A stretch of 64,000 bases of DNA from an uncultured Winogradskyella sp. (GCF_947496485.1 NZ_CANMCZ010000001.1:243596-307595); one strand, 5' to 3'. Shown: positions 28,975 to 38,246, counted from the first letter of the stretch. Notes: generated by a model from the sequence alone, not told the origin. Translations and numbers: made by a program.

Positions 28975-30046
28975 CGTTTATATGCATTGGAATTATTAGT
29001 TCTGCGCAGACATGGTTATTTTCATTCTCTGTTAAACTAAAAACAGCCTTACCTTTATATTGAATTTCTAAGCGTTTTTTTAAATTTTCGAGACCTAATC
29101 CAACACTTTTATTTTGATTAATTATTCCAGGATTCTCAACTGTAATATGAATATGGCTATCCTTCTTTTTAATTTTTAAGTAAATAATACCACCATCAAC
29201 TATTAAATCAATGCCATGTTTAATGGCATTTTCTATCAATAACTGAATACTTAACGCAGGAATCTTATAATTAATAACGCCTTCTTCAATACTGGTTTTT
29301 AGTTGAAGTCGTTCCTCAAAACGCAGCTTTTCTAATTCAATGTAATCATAAACTAAAGCCAATTCATTTTTAATAGGTGTTAAATCTTTGTCTTTTTCAT
29401 ATAAGGATGACCTCAGCAAATCTGATAATAAATCAATAGCTCTTCTTGCAACGTTTGGGTTTTCGATGACTAATGATTTAATAGAATTTAATGAGTTGAA
29501 TAAGAAATGTGGATTCAATTGCGCTGATAAATTATCTAACTGGGCTTGTTTTGCGATTAAGGAAAGTTGAGCATTCTCTCTTGCCGTAACCACTTCTTTT
29601 TGATAGTAATGATATAAGTGATACGCCAATATCCAAATAGACATTAGTCGCAGTCCTGTAAGTAAAATTGGATCCCAGTACATGATGGCTTCAAAGAAAT
29701 TTTTATCCTCGCCTGCAATAAAAGTCCAATACGCATACCATTTTAAGTTGTTTATTAATACATATAGAAGCGCTAATAAAAGTATACTTGGAATAACACG
29801 AATAAGTAACTTTTTAATTGGCAACTGACTCCAGTTAGCTTTTAAAGCATACATTCTATACATATGTGTTAAGAATATTCCAATTGCCACATCCAAAACA
29901 TAATTTAAAAATGTATAAAAAATTCCATAATTATCTCTGGTATATACGGTGTATGCCCAATAAGTTGACACCAAGCACCAGCCCATCAATTGGCAAAGCC
30001 AATATAAACGGGTTTTTGATATTTTATTGGTATAACTTAAACTCAT
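28961..30046 (-). CDS. LytS/YehU-type sensor histidine kinase (third pair)
   Basis: About 361 residues with four or five membrane segments in the first 160, then LNPHFLFNSLNSIKSL and LIENAIKHG with GLGLENLKKR. The frame is open up to an ATG at 30097, but that start would lie inside the operator pair at 30096-30123, so 30046 (MSLSYTNK) is preferred. The gene is most likely autoregulated through that operator. Confidence 0.88.
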   Translation of the reverse strand: MSLSYTNKISKTRLYWLCQLMGWCLVSTYWAYTVYTRDNYGIFYTFLNYVLDVAIGIFLTHMYRMYALKANWSQLPIKKLLIRVIPSILLLALLYVLINNLKWYAYWTFIAGEDKNFFEAIMYWDPILLTGLRLMSIWILAYHLYHYYQKEVVTARENAQLSLIAKQAQLDNLSAQLNPHFLFNSLNSIKSLVIENPNVARRAIDLLSDLLRSSLYEKDKDLTPIKNELALVYDYIELEKLRFEERLQLKTSIEEGVINYKIPALSIQLLIENAIKHGIDLIVDGGIIYLKIKKKDSHIHITVENPGIINQNKSVGLGLENLKKRLEIQYKGKAVFSLTENENNHVCAELIIPMHINDEKI

Positions 30047-30095
30047 ATGAACAGCAAAGCAACGTATTTTCTTTAAAAATAGAAAAAAGAAATAC

Positions 30096-30123
30096 ATGAG
30101 CGCGAATAAGAAGAGATAAGCGT
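30096..30123 (-). promoter_or_regulatory. LytTR-type operator pair upstream of the third kinase gene
   Basis: ATGAGCGC (30096) and ATAAGCGT (30116), period 20, matching the sites at 28201 and 43276. It ends about 50 bases before the preferred kinase start. Confidence 0.55.
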
Positions 30124-30315
30124 TTGTTATTAATTTTAAGAATTTAGGCTATGGAATATATGAGGCTTGGATAAATTACTAAAAAGAAAATTTACAGATT
30201 GAAGACAAGAGAATTCATGACTTAAAGATTGTCTTTCTTCATGATAGTCTCAGTAGAGGATTCCTCTTTTTTATATCCATCTTTGTTGGCTTAAGTTTTA
30301 TTCAATTCTTTATCT

Positions 30316-31023
30316 CTAACTTACAACGCCATTATTTAGGTATAATCCAATAAGGCTGAAGGAGTTAATAATTCCATGTGCAATTATTATAGGAAAAAGT
30401 TTTCGCTTAATTATAAAATAGACTGAACCAAATATAAGGGCAATACAACCAGTGGCAATAACACCTGCTAATCCTTGGTAAATGTGTAACATTCCAAATA
30501 TTACAGCATGTATAATTAATGCTATAATTATTCCCAATGTATTATTTCCAGTACAATCAACCAATCTATTTAGTAAATATCCGCGAAATAACAATTCTTC
30601 ACCTAAGGCTGCACCAAACCAAACAACTGTAATTAGGTAACCTATAAAAACAAGAGGTTTTCCCATAAAAAAGGCAAATCTATCAGCTACACCTGCTGGG
30701 TTCGTTAGACCAAAGCTTTCCAATATTGGTTTTACAATTAGTCCCATAATTGAAAAAACTAGTATTACAGTGCCAAGTGCTATCAATATATTAATCATCC
30801 AATTTTTTGTGCCTTTTGGAATCTTAGGCCCAAGCTCTTTCCAGTTTATTTTTTTTTGTTTCATGAAAATCGTACTAACTATAATACCACACCAAATTGC
30901 TATTGAGCCAGCACCAATTACGTCGAAATAATCCGCAAGGTGTTTTATGCTCAATATAGTTAGGAATACAATTGCTATTTCTACAAGTATTTTAATATTA
31001 AAGTATTTCTTTTGTGGTTCCAT
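30316..31023 (-). CDS. CPBP-family intramembrane glutamic endopeptidase
   Basis: 235 residues with about seven membrane segments. CPBP (Abi/CAAX protease) motifs are present: GEELLFRGYLLNRL with the catalytic Glu pair and Arg, and a later His in GMLHIYQG. Members cleave membrane or prenylated peptides; the substrate is unknown here. It is the downstream-most gene of a minus-strand run of unrelated single genes, and has no full palindromic element after it. Confidence 0.85.
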   Translation of the reverse strand: MEPQKKYFNIKILVEIAIVFLTILSIKHLADYFDVIGAGSIAIWCGIIVSTIFMKQKKINWKELGPKIPKGTKNWMINILIALGTVILVFSIMGLIVKPILESFGLTNPAGVADRFAFFMGKPLVFIGYLITVVWFGAALGEELLFRGYLLNRLVDCTGNNTLGIIIALIIHAVIFGMLHIYQGLAGVIATGCIALIFGSVYFIIKRKLFPIIIAHGIINSFSLIGLYLNNGVVS

Positions 31024-31077
31024 ATCATTTATCTAATTAGTTGTGAGCTGTATACGTCTTTGTTAGTGTCAGTATTT

Positions 31078-31977
31078 TTAATTAACTGGATATATTATAA
31101 AGCTATCATGAATTTGTTTTGTCGGCGTATCTCCTAATTTTGTTAGAGCACTTGAAAGTTCTTTTAATGTGAATACACTTAACGGAAGTTGGTGTTCTTT
31201 AGGCTGGTAGATAGTTCCCATGGGGTAATCAACACCAGCTGTTTGAGTCATTTCAATGTGATTTCCAAGTATGGTTGAAACCTCATTAATGTCGGTGAAT
31301 TTTACAAGTCTTTCAATACTCATTTTAAAAGCAATCCAATCATTTATGTATAGTCTACCAGGATAAAAGGTGTCTCCAGTCAAGAGAATTTTAGTCGAAG
31401 TATCATAAACCGCAATTGAAGAAGCTTGGTGTCCAGGAATTGGTATTATTTTCATCATACGATTTCCTAAATCATAATCTACAATTTCTTCGGGCCAGTT
31501 TGAAATCTTAAAAAAATCTTGTACATCTTTAACCTCAAGGTCTATTACAGAAGTGTTCGGTTTTCCTTTGAATTGTCCATCGCCTGCAAAGTGGTCTCCA
31601 TGCTTATGAGTATGCGCAACAATTAATTTGACCACTCCATTCTTTTTAGACCAGTCGTTAACAATTCTATTTACAGTTTCATAAATCGGAAAAATATCAT
31701 CTTCTTGAGTAGCTCCAGTATCCATTAATAGCGCTTTGTTTTCACCAAAAAACAGAAACATAAAAGGTGCTTCGTAATTTGTACACTTGTTTTGGCGTAA
31801 AATATAAGTATTGCTATTATACTTAACGACCTGAATTGGTGGGTCAATATTATCTTCACAGTTTTCAGAACCATGAATCCAATTTTGAACATTTAAATCA
31901 ACAGTGTCTTCGATTGATGGTTGGCATGACAAAATCAGAATTAGTGCTGATAGTAAGATTGTGATTTTTGTTTTCAT
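31078..31977 (-). CDS. Metallo-beta-lactamase-fold lipoprotein
   Basis: 299 residues. The signal peptide ends LILSC, a lipobox. The MBL motif HTHKHGDHFAGDG binds two metals; further ligands are H in IPGHQASS, D in LTGDTFYPG and a late H in LGNHIEM. The fold covers hydrolases of many kinds, and none can be chosen. After the stop, the minus strand reads GACACTAAC and GTATAC with the order seen at the start of the palindromic elements, perhaps a deleted copy. Confidence 0.82.
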   Translation of the reverse strand: MKTKITILLSALILILSCQPSIEDTVDLNVQNWIHGSENCEDNIDPPIQVVKYNSNTYILRQNKCTNYEAPFMFLFFGENKALLMDTGATQEDDIFPIYETVNRIVNDWSKKNGVVKLIVAHTHKHGDHFAGDGQFKGKPNTSVIDLEVKDVQDFFKISNWPEEIVDYDLGNRMMKIIPIPGHQASSIAVYDTSTKILLTGDTFYPGRLYINDWIAFKMSIERLVKFTDINEVSTILGNHIEMTQTAGVDYPMGTIYQPKEHQLPLSVFTLKELSSALTKLGDTPTKQIHDSFIIYPVN

Positions 31978-31995
31978 ATGTTGGTCTATATTGGC

Positions 31996-32151
31996 TTTAA
32001 TGTGATTGTGTATGATTCGTTATGTATTTAAGCAACTGATTTAACAAATAAATCGCAGATAGAAAGTCAGCGAGGACTTTCGTAAGTAGGCTAGAACTAG
32101 CAATGAAACGAGCGCAGCGAACTGGCAAGCAATTATACACGGTATTTCTCA
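31996..32151 (-). repeat. Palindromic element B (attC-like), directly after the CPBP gene
   Basis: In minus orientation: ATACCGTGTATAATTGC, then TTGCTAG, GCCTACTT and a perfect GAAAGTC-N6-GACTTTC hairpin, then GATTTA-N5-TAAATC, TTGCTTAAA and CATACACAATCAC. It shares long runs with elements D and E. An extra 25-30 bases near 32105-32130 are unique to it. Confidence 0.7.
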
Positions 32152-32163
32152 CTGTATTTTTAT

Positions 32164-33018
32164 TTATAATTTTTCTTTAATTGCTTTTCTCCAAAAGTAA
32201 ATTCCAAAAACACAAGTCACAATTGCAAACATAATTCCGTTTTCGCCAAGCCAATGTTCCGTTCCTTCATTTTTAATGGTTAATTCAGGTAATATTTTTT
32301 GAATATATACATTGCTTACTGCGTGAAATATTACAGCTGGCCATAGGCTTTTAGATTTAAACGTGTAATACGTCATAATAAGTGACATAGAAACAATTAC
32401 GACAGTGAACGTTGTAAATTCTAATAGGACATTGTTACTATAGTAAACAAGCAATGGCCAATGCCAAAAAGACCAAATCAATCCACTAAAAATTGATACA
32501 CCAGTATATGAAAGAACCTTTCTTAATTCATAGATGAAAAATCCTCGCCATCCAATTTCTTCCCCTAATGTTGTTGCAGAGGCTCTAATAACCTCTATAG
32601 TTGCTAACAACATTATAGCTATGATAGTTATTGATGTTGGGCTTAAAGTGCCTATGCCAAATAAGCCAAGTTCTTTTCCCCATTCTGTAATGTCTTCGCT
32701 ATTGGCTAAATTTCCAAAACCGAAAATCCAAATAAGCACATAAGTGATTATACCATATAAGGCTGGGATAACGTACGACATTCGTATATATTTCCAATTT
32801 CCCCAATTCCAATTTAGAGATGAAATCTTACGACCTCTTATTTTTAAGGTAATAAATGCAGCTATTGCAGGACACCACATGATAGCGCCAACATATATTC
32901 GTGATGGATATAAATTAACTATTGCATAATGGAATGGTGAAGTAAGAGCAAATACAAGACCCAGAAATAAGAATATTGTTATCCAGGTTTGTTTTTTATT
33001 TTCTATAGATTTTATCAT
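32164..33018 (-). CDS. CPBP-family intramembrane metalloprotease-like protein
   Basis: 284 residues, about eight membrane segments. The catalytic motif is TLGEEIGWRGFFIYEL, followed by FWHWP and a late HAVSN, matching the CPBP family. It differs from the protein encoded at 30316 in length and motif spacing, so it is not a recent copy. Element B starts 13 bases after the stop. Confidence 0.85.
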   Translation of the reverse strand: MIKSIENKKQTWITIFLFLGLVFALTSPFHYAIVNLYPSRIYVGAIMWCPAIAAFITLKIRGRKISSLNWNWGNWKYIRMSYVIPALYGIITYVLIWIFGFGNLANSEDITEWGKELGLFGIGTLSPTSITIIAIMLLATIEVIRASATTLGEEIGWRGFFIYELRKVLSYTGVSIFSGLIWSFWHWPLLVYYSNNVLLEFTTFTVVIVSMSLIMTYYTFKSKSLWPAVIFHAVSNVYIQKILPELTIKNEGTEHWLGENGIMFAIVTCVFGIYFWRKAIKEKL

Positions 33019-33045
33019 GATGAGTAGTTTTTTTTTATGGTGCCA

Positions 33046-34107
33046 TTATATTTTCATATTCATTGCTTCAGTGACTTCGCTCAGCGTTTCAATCGCTGTT
33101 TCTCTCGCCTTACTTATACCTTTAAGCAAAATATCCCTGACATAATCTTTATTTTTTTCAAGCTCTATTCTTTTTTTTCTAATAGGCTCAAAATATGTGT
33201 TTATGGCTTCTTCTGTTAGCTGTTTAAGTTTTCCTGATCCTTGGTCGCCAATTTTATGAGCAATATCGGATGGACTTTTATCTGAACATAAGGAAGCTAA
33301 CTTAAGTAAGTTGGAAACCTCTGGTCTGTTTTCGGGGTCGTAAGATATGTAACGACTTGAATCAGTTTTGGCAGATTTTATTAGTTTTGCTGTTTCGTCA
33401 GCTGTTGACTTTATCATAATTGAATTGTTGCGACTTTTGCTCATTTTTTGAATACCGTCTAACCCAAGAATAGTAGGGGTATCAGTAAAAAGTGCAACTG
33501 GTTCTGTAAAAATATTTTTATTGAATTTGGTATTAAAGCGCTTTGCAATTTTCCGAGTTAATTCTATATGAGGTAATTGGTCTTTTCCAACAGGAACCAC
33601 ATTACTTTTACAAAACAAAATGTCAGCAGCTTGATGAACTGGATAGATATACATTCCTGCATTAATATTTCTCAGTCCTGAAGCAGTAATTTCTTCTTTA
33701 ACAGTTGGATTTTTGTTTAATTCTGAACTGGAAACTAATGTCAGAAATGGAATAGTTAGTTGATTTAATTCAGGAATATGACTATGTGGAAAAATATGAG
33801 TTTTATAATTTTCAGGGTCTAATCCACAGGCTAAATAGTCCAAAGTTAGTTCATAGGTGAATTTTGAAATTTCATTAAAAACATTTCTATCTGTCAACAC
33901 TTGATAATCAGCAATTAAAATATAAGTCTCAATTCCTAAGCTTTGTAATTTTAATCGGTTTATAATTGAGCCAAAATAGTGTCCAAGATGCAAATTACCT
34001 GTAGGTCTATCTCCCGTTAATACGCGGTACTTTTGAGGATTCTTATACAAATCATTTTCTAATAATTTGCTTCGCTCTTTTGCTTTTTCAAAACTTTTAT
34101 TAATCAT
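33046..34107 (-). CDS. trpS: Tryptophan--tRNA ligase
   Basis: About 353 residues from the ATG at 34107 (a TTG at 34128 extends it). Class I signatures are present: LTGDRPTGNLHLGHYFGS with HLGH, and KMSKS. It charges tRNA-Trp. The GDRPTG form of the first motif is, from memory, found in one of the two TrpRS groups, the group that also supplies second copies in some bacteria. Its setting among unrelated mobile-looking single genes suggests an accessory rather than the housekeeping copy, but the rest of the genome is needed to tell. Confidence 0.92.
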   Translation of the reverse strand: MINKSFEKAKERSKLLENDLYKNPQKYRVLTGDRPTGNLHLGHYFGSIINRLKLQSLGIETYILIADYQVLTDRNVFNEISKFTYELTLDYLACGLDPENYKTHIFPHSHIPELNQLTIPFLTLVSSSELNKNPTVKEEITASGLRNINAGMYIYPVHQAADILFCKSNVVPVGKDQLPHIELTRKIAKRFNTKFNKNIFTEPVALFTDTPTILGLDGIQKMSKSRNNSIMIKSTADETAKLIKSAKTDSSRYISYDPENRPEVSNLLKLASLCSDKSPSDIAHKIGDQGSGKLKQLTEEAINTYFEPIRKKRIELEKNKDYVRDILLKGISKARETAIETLSEVTEAMNMKI

Positions 34108-34193
34108 TTTTTGTTTACTTTTATTCAAGAAAGTTCAATTTTTCTCATTACCCACAACGATTTCGGCTATGAGTAGTTTCGTGAATAATCACT

Positions 34194-34261
34194 TAACGTT
34201 GCAAGTATAAACCAAACTAAAAATTCGTGAGGATTTTCAGAAGTAGGAGAGCAAAGCAATT
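34194..34261 (-). repeat. Palindromic element C (short form), after the DUF4386-like gene
   Basis: Minus strand: AATTGCTTTG, CTCCTACTT, GAAAATCC-TCACG-AATTTTT, then TATACTTGCAACGTTA. It follows the stop of the gene at 34260 directly and shares its core with element A. Confidence 0.6.
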
Positions 34262-34946
34262 ACTTATAGCTAGGTCTTATGCCAAAAATTAGTAAATAAC
34301 CTATCATCCAAAATTCTCCAATGGTTGCAGGTAGAGTTAGAAATCTATTGAAGCTAAAATCAATTCCTGCGTAGTGTATAACTGTAGAAATTAGATAGCC
34401 TATACCACCTAAAATAATTATTCTTCCTAACCAAACAGGCAACCTTTTAGATTTGATAACTATGTATCCCATTGGAAATAGCCATAACCCGAAAAATAGG
34501 CCACCAATACCCCAAGCATTCGAAATAATATTTTGAAAAACCTGAATTAGTAAAACTTTGTCTTCCATAGCACTTATTTCTGAATTTGCAATACCTATTG
34601 CTGAGGCGATTGAAATTGCACTTATCATAATGGCTAAAGCATTTACCATTCCCCATATACCTAGAGTCCAAGCTTCCCATTCATAATTATCTTTAAATAA
34701 TTTGAAGAACCAAACTGCGGTAAGAGCCTGAGAAATTACTATACCAAATTCTAATAGCAACCTAATTCTTGCTGTAGATTCTAATTCTACTAAATTTGTT
34801 AGCGTTTGTTCAGGATTACCAGACACAAATATTTGAGAATGAAAGACCATAAACCCTAGAATTCCTGTAATAGCCATCATTAAATACCATAAGCCAGTTA
34901 TTCTAGCGGTCTTAATTAAATTTTTCTGTTCTGTATTTGCAATCAT
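34260..34946 (-). CDS. DUF4386-like membrane protein
   Basis: 228 residues with six hydrophobic segments and the opening TARITGLWYLMMAITGILGF, as in DUF4386 proteins. The family is found across bacteria and has no assigned function. It is a single-gene unit bounded by element D on the 5' side and element C on the 3' side, in the same orientation as its neighbours. Confidence 0.75.
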   Translation of the reverse strand: MIANTEQKNLIKTARITGLWYLMMAITGILGFMVFHSQIFVSGNPEQTLTNLVELESTARIRLLLEFGIVISQALTAVWFFKLFKDNYEWEAWTLGIWGMVNALAIMISAISIASAIGIANSEISAMEDKVLLIQVFQNIISNAWGIGGLFFGLWLFPMGYIVIKSKRLPVWLGRIIILGGIGYLISTVIHYAGIDFSFNRFLTLPATIGEFWMIGYLLIFGIRPSYK

Positions 34947-35023
34947 AGATTATTTATTTTTATTATTTTATACTAATTCGGACTCTGTAAAAGATTAATT
35001 GTTACAGTTTTGCCCTAATGGCA

Positions 35024-35148
35024 CACAACGTGTTTGTATATGGTTTGTTGCGTGTTTTAAGCAACTAATTACCGACCAAGAAAGTCCGCAAAGACTTTCG
35101 CAAGTAGGCAAAAAGCCAGCAATAAATTATATACGGTGTTACCAAACG
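35024..35148 (-). repeat. Palindromic element D (attC-like), after the esterase gene
   Basis: Minus strand: ACGTTTGGTAACACCGTATA, TTATTGCTGGC, GCCTACTTGCGAAAGTC, GACTTTC, GTTGCTTAAAACACGCAAC, CCATATACAAACACGTTGTG. The ends are partly complementary (ACGT, TTTG and TATA blocks). The opening GTTTGGTAA is complementary to the 5' border TTACCAAAC of the esterase unit that it closes. Confidence 0.72.
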
Positions 35149-35175
35149 TATTTGTTGATATTACCAGCTTCGAAA

Positions 35176-36003
35176 TCATTCCTCTTGATTAATATATTTT
35201 AACCCTTCGTATAAAGCTACTAATGGTACAGAGCGATGGTTTTCTTTTTCAAAATATTCTATTTCGATATTTAGAGGTTTATCCGATTTCTTTGTTATTA
35301 AAGTATAGAGAGAGTCGTGTCTTTGTTTATTCCTTTCGTAATTAGCCTCTCCTTGATTGGCAGTAGCGATATAAAGTTTTTTATCTAATGATATTGAGGA
35401 AATAGAATCAACTTTGTTTTTCATCATCTCCTCATTCCACCATATACTTGGGTCTATAGAAATGTAAGCATTGAATACGCTATTTTCATCCATATAGGAA
35501 TTTAGTGTAAGTAGTCCTCCTAAAGAGTGCCCAACAAGAGTTCTAAACGCTTCTGTCTTATACTTTTTATCAATATAAGGTATTAGTTCTTTCTCAATGA
35601 AATTCAAAAAATTCCTTCCACCTCCCATATTATTCGGTCGTTTGGTCTTAATTTTTGTAACTGTAAAATCTCGTTCTCGGTCAACATTCTCTATGGCTAT
35701 AATAATACTTTCAGGCATTAAATTGTTTCGATTCCTATTAGAACTCATAAAATGTACTATTCCAGATGCTGTTTTAAAATGAGTATATCCATCCAATAAT
35801 ATGATAACTGGATATTTTTTATCAACTTCAGATGAATTATTGTATGAATCAGGAAGACTTATTAAACAGGTTCTTTCTTCATCTAAAATATTAGATTTAA
35901 TAACGAACTTACTTCCTACTATAATATCTGTTTCATTTTGTCCAAATGTGGTTTGTACTCCTGAAAGAAGAATATATAAAATTACAAATGTCAAATTTTT
36001 CAT
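35176..36003 (-). CDS. Secreted alpha/beta esterase (esterase D/Fes-like family)
   Basis: 275 residues with a signal peptide (1-21, ending TTFGQ). The PF00756-type fold shows PVIILLDGYTHF, the nucleophile in GHSLGGLLTL, an acid in ISIDPSIWWN and the final His in ENHRSVPL. Relatives hydrolyse ferric-siderophore esters or other acyl esters; the substrate here is open. The unit lies between elements E and D, and a truncated second copy is at 22156-22537. A more distant relative with a TPR tail is encoded at 36993. Confidence 0.85.
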   Translation of the reverse strand: MKNLTFVILYILLSGVQTTFGQNETDIIVGSKFVIKSNILDEERTCLISLPDSYNNSSEVDKKYPVIILLDGYTHFKTASGIVHFMSSNRNRNNLMPESIIIAIENVDRERDFTVTKIKTKRPNNMGGGRNFLNFIEKELIPYIDKKYKTEAFRTLVGHSLGGLLTLNSYMDENSVFNAYISIDPSIWWNEEMMKNKVDSISSISLDKKLYIATANQGEANYERNKQRHDSLYTLITKKSDKPLNIEIEYFEKENHRSVPLVALYEGLKYINQEE

Positions 36004-36017
36004 AGTTTGTTTTATAT

Positions 36018-36152
36018 GTTTGGTAAGGGTTTTGTATAAGGTCAGTTGCGTGTTTAAGCACCTGATTTAACAAATAAATCACAGATAGAAAGTCAGCGAG
36101 GACTTTCGTAAATTGGCTAATACAAGCAATTAATTTTATACGGTGTTAGCAC
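36018..36152 (-). repeat. Palindromic element E (attC-like), overlapping the end of its gene
   Basis: Minus strand: GTGCTAACACCGTATAA, TTAATTGCTTG, ACGAAAGTCCTCGCTGACTTTC is the central hairpin region, then GATTTATTTGTTAAATC, GGTGCTTAAACACGCAAC, CTTATACAAAACCC/TTACCAAAC. The gene at 36136 takes its last four codons and its stop from the start of the element. The opening GTGCTAAC is complementary to the unit's 5' border GTTAGCAC at 36734-36727. Confidence 0.75.
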
Positions 36153-36711
36153 TTTTTTTTCTGTTTAATACTTTAATTCCAAGTGTTATTAAGATTACTA
36201 TGAATGCAATAAAAACTATACTTGTTGAAATGCTTTTTATAACTGAAAATATATTGGTTGTATACACTGCAGATTCTTTCAATTCGGGATAGATTTTTAG
36301 CATTGTGATAATCCCGATATTTTCCAAATAATCTGTAATTCCGGCAATTATTGGTATTATGCAGAGATAACTATATGGGGAATTTAATTTGTTCAATTTT
36401 TTCAAGAAATAACCCATTAGCAGACAGTAAGAAAGTCCAAATAGCAGTGGGTAAATCATATCAACAGGTATTTGATTGGTTAGATACGTCAAACGTCCAT
36501 TTTCTCCAAGCGAAGTGAATAATTCATTGACATAATTCAAATCATATCCCGTTGGCATCATATCCAACAATTTCATTCCGTTAGAGAATTTCATTGTTTT
36601 GGGAATTGTAACAGTCAGCATAAAGGTGTAAACAAGATTGGTCAAGATAAAAAGTCCTAAAACCTTTTTGCCTGAAATATTCTTTTCTATGAATTTTATT
36701 AATGGTTTCAT
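36136..36711 (-). CDS. Hypothetical membrane protein in a cassette-like unit
   Basis: 191 residues with about five hydrophobic segments and no motif that I know. It starts with a short basic helix and has a large loop after the first segment. The last residues (SANTV) and the stop codon are written by the palindromic element that follows. The unit runs from GTTAGCAC at 36734 to the element at 36018-36152. Confidence 0.65.
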   Translation of the reverse strand: MKPLIKFIEKNISGKKVLGLFILTNLVYTFMLTVTIPKTMKFSNGMKLLDMMPTGYDLNYVNELFTSLGENGRLTYLTNQIPVDMIYPLLFGLSYCLLMGYFLKKLNKLNSPYSYLCIIPIIAGITDYLENIGIITMLKIYPELKESAVYTTNIFSVIKSISTSIVFIAFIVILITLGIKVLNRKKSANTV

Positions 36712-36803
36712 TTTTTTCTCAAATAAGTGCTAACGATAAATTGTAGGAGTAGTGGCAGATTGCTTGGTAGTTTCCTATAAGACTTCTACTTTGGCATTAC
36801 TTA

Positions 36804-36972
36804 AACCCGCATTATGAATTAGAAAATCTATTACGAACCAAAAACACTGCAAATCAGCCACTTCGTTTCGTTGTCTTCTCTAACCATAGCGGTGCTATGC
36901 TTTTCAAATCTAACATCCTGATTTATTGTGTTTTTGATTCTCATCACAAAGTTCTAATGCATAATGCGGGTT
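36804..36972. repeat. 169-bp imperfect palindrome, MITE-like
   Basis: The ends AACCCGCATTATG and CATAATGCGGGTT are exact inverted copies of 13 bases. Further in, AGAA/TTCT, AAAAACAC/GTGTTTTT and AAATCAG/CTGATTT pair in order, and the tip is CATAGC-GGT-GCTATG. No open frame. It separates the units at 36711 and 36993. Transposition is suspected from the shape only; no target duplication is evident. Confidence 0.7.
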
Positions 36973-36992
36973 AAACAAAATATTAGCCTTTG

Positions 36993-38246
36993 TTATTTGT
37001 TTTTTAGTTCTTGAATTCTGTTTTTATAGTATTCGTCATTACTTAATTCAGCAGCTTTTTGCACAAACCTTAGTGCATTAGTAATATCATTTTGAGCTTC
37101 ATAATAGTCTGCCATTGAATTATAGGCACTTGCGCTGTTGGGATAATAATCAATATTCGATTTGAAAAATATAAAAGCCTTTTCAGGTTGCCCCATTTGT
37201 AAATTCATATAGCCATAGCCACTAAACATTTCCTCAATCATTGGAGGGAAGGGATAACCGAAATGAGTTGAATAGATTTCTTCTTGTTTTTCCAATAGCT
37301 TAACCAATTCTTCTACTTTTGTTTCAGGATTATTATATTTTTGTGGAGATTGAAACTGGTACCATTTAAAAAGAAAAATCAATCCATCTCTCATCGTTGG
37401 GAGCGGAACAGTACCATGTAAATCTTCATTGTACACCTTCCATGAGAAATTTAATCCACTCTGTTTTTGAGAGGTCGCAAAAGTTGAAAAGTCAATGATT
37501 GAACGTGTAAACAAAGTGAATTCTGAAGTGTCGTCCATAATATTCTCCATGGTTATTTCTTCATCCCACATGTGTAGCTGTTCTGCTGCTAAAGACACAT
37601 AAAGAGATTTGCCATTATAACTTTCTGAACTCAGCTTTTCTTTTGCCTCCTTCAATAATTTTTGGTCGTCCCAATCCAAACTTGGATCTATGGCTATATA
37701 GTTTTGAAAGAGATGTTTATGATTAACCAGCATATGTATCGTAAACAGTCCTGCATATGAATGGCCAATTAAGGTACGGTAAGGCGAAGAGGGATATTTA
37801 TTGTCAATGTATGGGATTAATTCTCTTCCAATAAATTGGGTAAAGTTTTCAGCACCGCCAGTTTCTTTATCCATTGCCTGCCCACGTCTCATTTTAATCT
37901 GTGAAGTAGTTAAGTCCCGTATCCTGTCAGTTTTGTTAGAAACTCCAATTAGAATCATATGAGGCAAATAATGTCCCCAATAATTGTCATAAACTGCTTC
38001 TAAATTTTCTTTCAAAGAAAATCCATCTAACAAATAAACAACAGGATATTTTACACTACTATTTGGGTTATAATTCTCAGGGAGTTTAACCCAAAACTCT
38101 CGATATTCTTTCAATGTCTCTGAATATACGGTATCAATAATTTCAGTTTCAAATTCACTCGATTGAATCAACTTTGATTGTGCCGATATTTCTTGAAAGA
38201 CAATAAGTAGCCCTATTGTTAATACTATTTTTAATCGTTTTTTCAT
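36993..38246 (-). CDS. Secreted esterase D-like hydrolase with C-terminal TPR repeats
   Basis: 417 residues with a signal peptide (1-22, ending ISAQ). The hydrolase domain (about 35-290) has PVVYLLDGFSLK, nucleophile Ser in GHSYAGLF, IAIDPSLDWD and the late His in EDLHGTVPL. About 100 residues with two or three TPR-like helical pairs follow (MNLQMGQPEKAFIFF, YNSMADYYEAQNDI). The family includes siderophore esterases; TPR-tailed members are common in Bacteroidetes and their substrates are not known. Confidence 0.83.
   Translation of the reverse strand: MKKRLKIVLTIGLLIVFQEISAQSKLIQSSEFETEIIDTVYSETLKEYREFWVKLPENYNPNSSVKYPVVYLLDGFSLKENLEAVYDNYWGHYLPHMILIGVSNKTDRIRDLTTSQIKMRRGQAMDKETGGAENFTQFIGRELIPYIDNKYPSSPYRTLIGHSYAGLFTIHMLVNHKHLFQNYIAIDPSLDWDDQKLLKEAKEKLSSESYNGKSLYVSLAAEQLHMWDEEITMENIMDDTSEFTLFTRSIIDFSTFATSQKQSGLNFSWKVYNEDLHGTVPLPTMRDGLIFLFKWYQFQSPQKYNNPETKVEELVKLLEKQEEIYSTHFGYPFPPMIEEMFSGYGYMNLQMGQPEKAFIFFKSNIDYYPNSASAYNSMADYYEAQNDITNALRFVQKAAELSNDEYYKNRIQELKNK

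Noticed and set aside
30240..30275. AGAGG-ATT-CCTCT followed by T-run as a terminator
   Set aside because: The stem is only five pairs and on the strand with no gene ending there.
31996..36152. CRISPR array
   Set aside because: The repeats are over 100 bases, palindromic and separated by whole genes; there are no short spacers or cas genes.
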